Assembly (NCBI GenBank): GCA_013140405.1
Contig: JABFSV010000471.1
Span: forward strand, 1 to 6,520
Length of the DNA stretch: 6,520 nucleotides
Reading direction: 5' to 3'
Source: Methyloglobulus sp.
GTDB taxonomy: Bacteria > Pseudomonadota > Gammaproteobacteria > Methylococcales > Methylomonadaceae
Shown here piece by piece: positions 1-4,757 of this stretch. The notes beneath the pieces are model-generated. The model searched no databases, had not been told where the DNA came from, and saw nothing but the letters and a program-made list of their open reading frames with translations. The position numbers were made by a program, and so were the translations under genes. Every line of letters begins with the position of its first letter. Position 1 is the stretch's first letter.

Positions 1-237
1 GATAAAGGTACAGACCAAAATGCGGTTGTCGAATTGTTGATGGAAGCCAAGCAAGTGCAAAAGTCGATTTCAAGTTCCAATGCCACACTTTCGATGATTA
101 AATCGAAAGCCACTCAAAAACTGGGCCTAGCCCGTAACAGCTTCAACGATGGTGATCTAACAGGCGGTGGTGCAGCCATGAAAGAAGCGTTAGCCGACTT
201 TAAGACGCTTAAAGAAAAATATAATGCGGTGTACTGA
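1..237 (+). CDS. C-terminal part of an unrecognised helical protein (5' end outside window)
   Basis: The reading frame is open from the first base of the window and ends at TGA 235-237, giving 78 visible residues; the true start lies upstream. A Met at position 40 is an internal codon in a continuous open frame, so I treat the gene as truncated by the window edge rather than starting there. The visible part is rich in Ala, Lys, Leu and Ser with no Pro or Cys and reads as two or three amphipathic helices, broken by a Gly/Asp-rich turn (NDGDLTGGG) before a final helix ending in KEKYNAVY. This looks like a small soluble helical bundle, perhaps periplasmic, but no family motif or haem-binding motif is visible. 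I do not recognise it and assign no function. A transposase remnant begins a few bases after its stop, so its original downstream sequence may have been replaced. Confidence 0.72.
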   Translation, partial: DKGTDQNAVVELLMEAKQVQKSISSSNATLSMIKSKATQKLGLARNSFNDGDLTGGGAAMKEALADFKTLKEKYNAVY

Positions 238-245
238 TCGATTAA

Positions 246-407
246 TGCTTGATTGTTGGCCTTCATGATACTCAGCCCAACCTGCGCCTGACCCGCAACG
301 GCAAAAGCAAGATGCCCGCGTTAGGCGCGGCGATGAGAAAACTGGTGCAGATTTGTCTTGGTGCCTTAAAACACCAACAACCCTATCAACCTCAAGTCAG
401 TATTTAA
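246..407 (+). pseudogene. IS110-type transposase C-terminal remnant
   Basis: The frame open between stops at 243-245 and 405-407 encodes about 53 residues. From roughly 279 onward it reads like the end of an IS110-family transposase: a basic LTRNGKSKM stretch, then GAAMRKLVQICLGALK and a short QQPYQPQV tail before the stop. Basic 'GK.K...' followed by 'AMRKL' and a hydrophobic helix is typical of the last part of the C-terminal (Transposase_20) region of these enzymes. Complete members are about 300-400 residues, so only the last tenth or so remains, with no start codon or catalytic domain; it cannot be active. The first dozen or so codons look unrelated, or damaged by a small deletion. I saw no terminal inverted repeats, which IS110 elements often lack. 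Family assignment is from memory of the motif and needs a search. Confidence 0.7.
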
Positions 408-444
408 CTTCTTGCGATTTATTTGGAGAGATATAAGGTTAGGT

Positions 445-462
445 TAGGCTGCATCTGTGCAG
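445..462 (+). promoter_or_regulatory. possible sigma-54 -24/-12 element (overlaps a short inverted repeat)
   Basis: GG at 447-448 and GC at 459-460 are ten bases apart, the spacing required for sigma-54 promoters, and about 8 of 13 consensus positions (YTGGCACG-N4-TTGCW) match. A start would fall near 472, leaving a leader of about 30 bases before the kinase ATG. The same bases form a perfect inverted repeat, CTGCA-TCTG-TGCAG (449-462), which could instead be an operator or chance. GG-N10-GC alone is common, so this is weak evidence, helped only by the operon encoding a sigma-54 activator. Confidence 0.25.
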
Positions 463-491
463 TCGTAATCCAACTTACTGTACTGCTATTT

Positions 492-497
492 AGGTGA
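492..497 (+). promoter_or_regulatory. ribosome binding site of the histidine kinase
   Basis: AGGTGA lies five bases before ATG 503. An in-frame GTG at 494 falls inside this site and would have no Shine-Dalgarno of its own, so ATG 503 is preferred as the start. Confidence 0.7.
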
Positions 498-502
498 TCC
501 TT

Positions 503-1930
503 ATGCATAAAATACTTTATCGCCCCATAATTGTTATTAGCTTGGTATTAGGCATGTTAGTCATAGTAGAGCTACTTGCATTAGGTAGCATTACCTGGCG
601 AAACCTGAGCAGGATCGACAACATCAAGCAGGACATCATCCAAGGTCATGAGCTTGAACAATTAGTTTTCGATCTGCTCAACACCCCCATGTTGATGCCG
701 GGAGCAAAAGCTGGCCCAGCCCCAGAGAGTTCGGAGCTTCACAAAAGAATCGCCCTTTTTATAGCCAACCGACAGCCGGATGAAAATGGCACTGGTGCGT
801 TATTGGATAAAATAAAACCATTGCTACTCAATATCGAGCAAGGTAAACGTCAGGAATTAGCCCAGATTTTATTGGTTTCACAAAATATCCTAAATCTACA
901 GCGTACCAATGAGGAGAACTTGCTGACCCAAGTATATGAAGACAGTAGCCTGGAACTTAATTTTGCCGTATTCATACCGGTTGTAGTGCTGTTGCCCGCA
1001 TTTATACTGGGACTTATTTTTTTCCGGCGGAAAATCTTGTCCCCACTCAATGCGCTGGAACAATTATTAAAACGCCTGACTGACGGGGAAATGCAGCCCA
1101 TTCCTGAAAACCGTAAAGATCCCTTGATGCAGCCATTGTTCAGCAGTTATAACCACCTAGTCCAGCGTTTGGCGGAACTGGAAGAAGAGCATGTCACGTA
1201 CACACAAACCTTGGAAAGCGAAATACGCCATGCCACTCACGCCTTACTTGAACAAAGCCACACGCTGGCGCGTTCTGAGCGTTTGGCAGCCGTGGGTGAA
1301 CTGGCCGCCAGTGCGGCACATGAGCTGCGTAACCCGTTAGCTGGCATTCAGGCGGCTTTAGAAAATATGTGTGAAGATTGCGAAGATAAGGAAATTGCCC
1401 AACGTTTACCGTTAGTGAGTGCGGAAATCAAGCGTTTGACGCACAGGCTTAATGATTTGTTGGCGTATTCCAAACAACAGCCAGAAACAGCGAAGGTTGT
1501 TGATATTTCTAAACTTGTTACCGAATTATTGACCTTATTGAAATACCAAGTAAATGAAAACATAAAATTGCGCTATTCGATTCCGCCCAATTTACAATCC
1601 TTATTGCCGGAAACAGAATTCCGGCAGGCGTTACTTAACCTACTGTTGAATTCAGTGCAAGAGCTGGGCAAACAAGGGGGTACTATCAATTTGACGATCA
1701 ATAAACAGGATGGCGGCTTGAACATTGAGGTCTACGATAGCGGTCATGGTTTCCCCAAAACCCTTCTGGAACATGGTGCTAGACCCTTCGCAAGTTACCG
1801 CGAGCATGGCACTGGCTTGGGTTTGTCAATGGTGTTGCGATTTGCCCGTTCACTCGGAGGACAGTTAAGTCTAAAAAATGACAGCCAGGGCCACGCTTGT
1901 GCAACGCTTATTTTACCGGCAAGTGTATGA
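503..1930 (+). CDS. membrane sensor histidine kinase (HAMP-HisKA-HATPase)
   Basis: This 475-residue inner-membrane kinase should autophosphorylate on His in response to an envelope signal and pass the phosphate to the regulator encoded next to it. Visible order: transmembrane helix at about 8-32; an extracytoplasmic domain at about 33-151, mostly helical and of no type I recognise; a second transmembrane helix at about 152-174; HAMP linker at about 175-228; a coiled coil; then the dimerisation helix with H-box AAHELRNPLAGI, phospho-acceptor His273. The HELRN motif also supports phosphatase activity toward the partner. The ATPase domain has an N-box NLLLNS (key Asn383), G1 DSGHGF (Asp412) and G2 GTGLGL (436-441), so it appears catalytically intact. 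The overall type is NtrB/ZraS-like, as expected for a partner of an NtrC-class regulator. ATG 503 is chosen over GTG 494 because AGGTGA is positioned for it. The stop overlaps the next start by four bases. The stimulus cannot be deduced. Confidence 0.94.
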   Translation: MHKILYRPIIVISLVLGMLVIVELLALGSITWRNLSRIDNIKQDIIQGHELEQLVFDLLNTPMLMPGAKAGPAPESSELHKRIALFIANRQPDENGTGALLDKIKPLLLNIEQGKRQELAQILLVSQNILNLQRTNEENLLTQVYEDSSLELNFAVFIPVVVLLPAFILGLIFFRRKILSPLNALEQLLKRLTDGEMQPIPENRKDPLMQPLFSSYNHLVQRLAELEEEHVTYTQTLESEIRHATHALLEQSHTLARSERLAAVGELAASAAHELRNPLAGIQAALENMCEDCEDKEIAQRLPLVSAEIKRLTHRLNDLLAYSKQQPETAKVVDISKLVTELLTLLKYQVNENIKLRYSIPPNLQSLLPETEFRQALLNLLLNSVQELGKQGGTINLTINKQDGGLNIEVYDSGHGFPKTLLEHGARPFASYREHGTGLGLSMVLRFARSLGGQLSLKNDSQGHACATLILPASV

Positions 1931-3309
1931 AAGATTCTTTATTGATTATCGAAGACGAAGCCTTGCTGGGCAATGAACTGGCGCGGTTTTTCCGAAAACA
2001 GCGCTGGGATGTCAGTGTGGTTACCGACATAAAAAGCGCCCAGCAATTGCTCAGCGAACAGGACATTGACCCCATCCTTATTTTGTCCGATATGAACTTA
2101 CCTGATGGTAATGCCTTAGATTTTTTGGAACAGGCAAAAAGAGGTTTGCCGCACTCCGAATGGATATTTTTGACCGGTTACGGCAGTGTCACCGATTCGG
2201 TGCGCGCTTTGCGCCTAGGTGCGTATGACTTCATCGAAAAACCCTGCGAGCTGGACAGGCTAAATATGCTGGTGGAGGGTGCAGCACGTAGCGCCAGGGC
2301 GCAACGGCGCTTGCAACAGGAAACCAGCCAACATTTCAACCGTTATGGCTTAGATGCGCTCGTCGGGCGTAGCCAAAAAACCAAGCAGCTTCGGGACATG
2401 TTGAAGCAACTGGCTAACGTGCCTTTTTCCAGCCTCGTTATTAGCGGTGAAACAGGCACTGGTAAGGGTTTAGTGACGCGAATTCTGCACTATTCGGGAA
2501 GCCGTGCCAGTAAGCCTTTGGTGGAACTCAATTGTGCAGCCATCCCCAAAGATTTACTTGAATCCGAGTTGTTCGGCTATGAAGCCGGTGCTTTCACAGG
2601 CGCAAAAAAGCGCCATCGCGGTCTGTTGGAACAAGCGGATACTGGGACGATTTTCCTCGATGAAATCGGCGAACTGGATTTGGACTTGCAAGGCAAGCTG
2701 CTCAAAGCGGTCGAAGAGCTGCGGTTCAGGCGCTTGGGTGGTGAAAACATGGTTGAAGTTGATGTCCAAATTATTGCCGCCACCAACCGAGATTTACTGC
2801 AAAAAGTAAAAAGCGGTGAGTTTCGTCAAGATCTTTATCACCGTCTCAGTGTAATAAATATCCACATCCCTCCGTTACGCGAACGCCTTGAAGATTTACG
2901 CGATTTAGTGCCGCAGTTTGTTGCTGACTGTAATATTAAAACGGGCAAAAATATCAAAACCATACCCGACAGCGTATGGGAACAACTGGAATCTTACGAT
3001 TGGCCGGGGAATATCCGGCAACTGCATAATATTATCGAGCGCTGTGTGTTGTTGGCAGATAACGAGGTTTTTCCGGCGCAATGGCTGCAATTCCCGAATA
3101 AAAATGAAGATGCACCTGTTGCAGCCAATAACGGCATATATATTCCATTGGACGGAAGCCTGTCGTTACAGGATATGGAAAAAGTGATAATCCAGGAAGC
3201 CCTGAACCGGGCGAACAACAACGTCACTGGAGCGGCTAGACTGCTACGTGCTACGCGGGAAACCATGCGTTATCGAGTGCAAAAGCATCATCTTAAGTAC
3301 GAGGAGTGA
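1927..3309 (+). CDS. sigma-54-dependent response regulator, NtrC family
   Basis: This 460-residue cytoplasmic activator has the three NtrC-type modules. The receiver domain (1 to about 120) has the acidic cluster IEDE (8-11), phospho-acceptor Asp55 in LSDMNLPDG, Thr83 and Lys105. The AAA+ domain (about 145-375) has Walker A GETGTGKG (174-181), an intact GAFTGA loop (221-226) that contacts sigma-54, Walker B TIFLDE (241-246), candidate arginine-finger residues in FRQDLYHR (Arg300, Arg306) and sensor II WPGNIRQL (359-366). A Fis-type helix-turn-helix closes the protein (about 414-457, NNVTGAARLLRATRETMRYR). All key residues are present, so phosphorylation-driven ATPase activity and open-complex formation at sigma-54 promoters are expected. 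ATG 1927 overlaps the kinase TGA as ATGA, implying translational coupling; an in-frame ATG at 1897 lies inside the kinase gene and would put extra residues before the receiver, so it is rejected. Target genes are unknown. Confidence 0.95.
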   Translation: MKDSLLIIEDEALLGNELARFFRKQRWDVSVVTDIKSAQQLLSEQDIDPILILSDMNLPDGNALDFLEQAKRGLPHSEWIFLTGYGSVTDSVRALRLGAYDFIEKPCELDRLNMLVEGAARSARAQRRLQQETSQHFNRYGLDALVGRSQKTKQLRDMLKQLANVPFSSLVISGETGTGKGLVTRILHYSGSRASKPLVELNCAAIPKDLLESELFGYEAGAFTGAKKRHRGLLEQADTGTIFLDEIGELDLDLQGKLLKAVEELRFRRLGGENMVEVDVQIIAATNRDLLQKVKSGEFRQDLYHRLSVINIHIPPLRERLEDLRDLVPQFVADCNIKTGKNIKTIPDSVWEQLESYDWPGNIRQLHNIIERCVLLADNEVFPAQWLQFPNKNEDAPVAANNGIYIPLDGSLSLQDMEKVIIQEALNRANNNVTGAARLLRATRETMRYRVQKHHLKYEE

Positions 3310-3322
3310 ATTACGCGTTTGG

Positions 3323-3345
3323 GGCGGGGGTATGCATCTCCCGCC
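3323..3345. repeat. GC-rich inverted repeat at the 6S RNA 3' end
   Basis: GGCGGG (3323-3328) and CCCGCC (3340-3345) are perfect inverted arms around an 11-base loop. No T-tract follows on either strand, so it is not a standard intrinsic terminator. It lies between the convergent regulator and 6S genes and could help end either transcript. On the minus strand it overlaps the 3' half of the 6S closing stem, so the two structures are mutually exclusive. Confidence 0.45.
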
Positions 3346-3511
3346 TGTGCCGATATATGCTTTCGTCCTTGAACCGAAGGTTCAAGTGGGGGCAGGTACG
3401 CTAAATCAGGCTTCTCGTCGAGACGGGCATGCACACCATTAACGGTATTTGCCCCCTGGGTAAAAACAGGTTCAGGAAACACCCAGCACACTGTCGAACA
3501 CTACAGGAGAT
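3330..3511 (-). ncRNA. ssrS: 6S RNA
   Basis: 6S RNA folds like an open promoter and binds sigma-70 RNA polymerase holoenzyme, lowering housekeeping transcription in stationary phase or starvation. The minus strand closely resembles the E. coli 6S apical region: GTGTGCATGCCCG, then CGACGAGAAGCCTGATT, followed by the conserved CTTGAACC/GGTTCAAG hairpin (3368-3386). Complementary segments build the expected rod. The closing stem is ATCTCC (3506-3511) with GGAGAT (3336-3341). An inner stem is TGTGCTG (3484-3490) with CGGCACA (3346-3352), with one G-U pair. The apical stem is GGGGGCA (3450-3456) with TGCCCCC (3388-3394). Between inner and apical stems lies the large central bubble, with the small hairpin on its 3' side, as in known 6S RNAs. 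The predicted length of about 182 nt matches the family (E. coli about 184). Ends are estimated to within several bases. Its position just downstream of zapA on the same strand is the classical location. Confidence 0.93.
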
Positions 3512-3516
3512 ACAGG

Positions 3517-3522
3517 GTTATA
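3517..3522 (-). promoter_or_regulatory. possible -10 box for 6S RNA
   Basis: TATAAC on the minus strand lies about six bases before the predicted 6S 5' end (near 3511), the right distance for a sigma-70 -10 element. No convincing -35 was found; it would have to fall in the last codons of zapA. The RNA could also be processed from a zapA read-through transcript. Confidence 0.35.
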
Positions 3523-3533
3523 GTTTAACCTGT

Positions 3534-3833
3534 TTAGCGTTTTTCTAAAACGTTTTCGATTTTGGTTATCATGCTGGAAAAACAATCCTTCCAGCCTTGG
3601 CTAAAAACGGGGGGCTGATTTTTCAAGGTTTGCAATTCATGGCTCAAATTAAGCGCCGCCATCACGGCAATCCGTTCAGTATTGCCAACTTTACCGGAAT
3701 CGCGCATTTTCCGCATTTGGGCATCAAGCTCGCCGGCGGAACGAACGAGGTTTTCCTGCTCTTGCGACTCACAGGCAATTTTATATTCCTTACCCATGAT
3801 GGTGAGCAAAACCGTAATAGATTTCGGACTCAT
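3534..3833 (-). CDS. zapA: cell division protein ZapA
   Basis: ZapA is a cytoplasmic protein that binds FtsZ and promotes bundling of its filaments at the division ring. The 99-residue product has the usual length (about 100-110) and the family pattern: an N-terminal strand region with ITVLLTIMGKEYKIAC (6-21), an acidic stretch leading into a helix with LDAQMRKMRDSGKVG (36-50), then RIAVMAALNLSHEL (54-67), the most conserved ZapA signature, and a C-terminal helix that in family members forms the tetramer coiled coil. The start ATG (3831-3833) overlaps the TGA of the upstream small gene as ATGA, so translation is probably coupled, and AAGG lies just before it. The 6S RNA gene follows about 20 bases downstream on the same strand, as in many gammaproteobacteria. 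Confidence 0.93.
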   Translation of the reverse strand: MSPKSITVLLTIMGKEYKIACESQEQENLVRSAGELDAQMRKMRDSGKVGNTERIAVMAALNLSHELQTLKNQPPVFSQGWKDCFSSMITKIENVLEKR

Positions 3834-4057
3834 GAACCTTGCCCCATTGTTTTTAGCCGCGAAATCATGGCCTCAACACGGTTTCTTGCCAACGTGGTTT
3901 TTTCAAGAAGGTGGGCCTTTTCCAGCATCAAGGCCTCCTGCTTGCTTTTCAGGTTTTCATTTTCGTTTTTGACTGACAGATACAACTCGATGAGCTGATC
4001 CAGCTTTTTTTCAAGATCCTTAATATCCAAGGATTGATGAGGTTCTTTCTCGGTCAT
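3830..4057 (-). CDS. small coiled-coil protein, TIGR02449-like, upstream of zapA
   Basis: The 75-residue product is a charged, Leu/Lys/Glu-rich protein with a predicted coiled coil across about residues 12-55, no signal peptide and no membrane segment. Its C-terminal ARNRVEAMISRLK (57-69) is the signature I associate with TIGR02449, a short uncharacterised family commonly encoded directly before zapA in gammaproteobacteria. It resembles ZapB in general character (short, coiled coil, division-gene neighbour), but that is analogy rather than homology I can demonstrate. ATG 4055-4057 has AAGTGA four bases upstream. The stop overlaps the zapA start by four bases, suggesting co-translation. A role with ZapA at the division ring is inferred from context only. 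Confidence 0.85.
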   Translation of the reverse strand: MTEKEPHQSLDIKDLEKKLDQLIELYLSVKNENENLKSKQEALMLEKAHLLEKTTLARNRVEAMISRLKTMGQGS

Positions 4058-4221
4058 GGCATCACTTGATTCAAGGTGTTTATTCTACGGAGGATAGGCT
4101 ATAAGATAGCCCTTGCTAAAACATAAGGCGAAACTGTTTGTTAACTTAATAATAAACAATTTTTTTATAAATGGTAGCATAAGCCTAACTAATTCTAGTA
4201 CAGTTTAATCATTTGTACGCT
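4058..4221. promoter_or_regulatory. divergent intergenic region of the zapA and ygfB-pepP-ubiH transcripts
   Basis: This 164-base stretch must hold the promoters for both directions. It is strongly AT-rich at about 4117-4200, with TATAAA at 4166-4171 as a possible plus-strand -10 and TTAACT at 4141-4146 as a poor -35 (19-base spacing); on the minus strand TAGAAT (4082-4087) could be a -10. None is convincing. A perfect inverted repeat, GGCTAT-AAG-ATAGCC (4097-4111), sits in the zapA-side leader and may be an operator or an mRNA hairpin. No coding sequence was seen here. Confidence 0.45.
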
Positions 4222-4743
4222 ATGTTCTATCAAGACATCAACACGATAATTATTAAGATTAATGCCGACCTTTCCGCAGCGGAATCACATGGGATGGCTG
4301 CGGGAATGCTATGTGCCAATGACCGCACGAAACCAGGATTTTGGTTGCAGGAGCTGTTGCAAGAGACTGGTGAGATCAATGATGAAGACAGCTTTGTCCT
4401 GCAAGATCTTTTTGAAGAAACTAGGCTGCTGCTGGCAAGTGATGAATTTACCTTTGAATTGCTGCTACCTGACGAAACTATGCCCCTTAACGAGCAACTG
4501 GAAGCCTTGCGGCAGTGGTGTCAGGGATTTCTGTACGGCATAGGCTCCACAACAGCTACGTCAAACTGGCCGGAAGATAGTCGGGAAGTCGTGAAAGACA
4601 TTGCCGAATTCACCAAACTTGATACGGATGCCGAAGGCGAAGATGCGGAGAATGATTTTATGGAAATTACCGAATATCTTCGGGCTGCGGTCATCTTTTT
4701 GCGTACTGCGCTAAATTCAGGCCATAACGGCACAATTCATTAA
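4222..4743 (+). CDS. ygfB: YgfB / UPF0149 family protein
   Basis: The 173-residue product is a cytoplasmic, acidic, helical protein of the UPF0149 (YgfB/YecA) family. Matches to E. coli YgfB include AAESHGMAAGMLCA (19-32; the E. coli counterpart is PAEMHGLISGMICG), the LPDE block followed by LEALRQWCQGFLYGIG (93-108), and a C-terminal acidic stretch leading to MEITEYLRAAVIFL (147-160). It is somewhat shorter than the E. coli protein (about 192) and lacks the C-terminal metal-binding SEC-C tail of the YecA branch. The biochemical role is not established; Pseudomonas aeruginosa YgfB has been linked to regulation affecting beta-lactam resistance. It heads the ygfB-pepP-ubiH operon, 14 bases before pepP. 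ATG 4222 is preferred over the in-frame TTG 4213. Neither has a recognisable Shine-Dalgarno, so translation may be weak or start near the mRNA 5' end. Confidence 0.9.
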   Translation: MFYQDINTIIIKINADLSAAESHGMAAGMLCANDRTKPGFWLQELLQETGEINDEDSFVLQDLFEETRLLLASDEFTFELLLPDETMPLNEQLEALRQWCQGFLYGIGSTTATSNWPEDSREVVKDIAEFTKLDTDAEGEDAENDFMEITEYLRAAVIFLRTALNSGHNGTIH

Positions 4744-4757
4744 GCGATCAAGAAAAC

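Noticed and set aside
437..449. Tandem GGTTA GGTTA GG, a telomere-like or iteron-like repeat
   Set aside because: Only two units; too short to be distinguished from chance.
1897..1926. Upstream ATG for the response regulator
   Set aside because: It would add ten residues before a receiver domain that normally begins a few residues before its first strand; ATG 1927 overlaps the kinase stop in the usual way.
2504..3266. Several open frames of 60 to 101 codons within the regulator gene on both strands
   Set aside because: All lie inside an intact AAA+ regulator frame and arise from its codon pattern.
3368..3386. Perfect 8-bp hairpin CTTGAACC/GGTTCAAG read as a terminator or operator
   Set aside because: It is the conserved hairpin in the central bubble of 6S RNA and has no T-tract.
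3248..3491. Open frames over the 6S locus on both strands (plus 3248-3442, minus 3288-3491)
   Set aside because: They run across the structured 6S RNA gene and the regulator 3' end, have no ribosome sites, and their translations look random.
3597..3998. Plus-strand open frames of 133 and 96 codons opposite zapA and the coiled-coil gene
   Set aside because: They are antisense shadows of two genes with clear family signatures; their translations resemble no protein.
4095..4111. A second GG-N10-GC match resembling a sigma-54 element
   Set aside because: Matches the consensus at about 7 of 13 positions and is fully explained by the inverted repeat GGCTAT/ATAGCC; such spacing is expected by chance in a region of this size.
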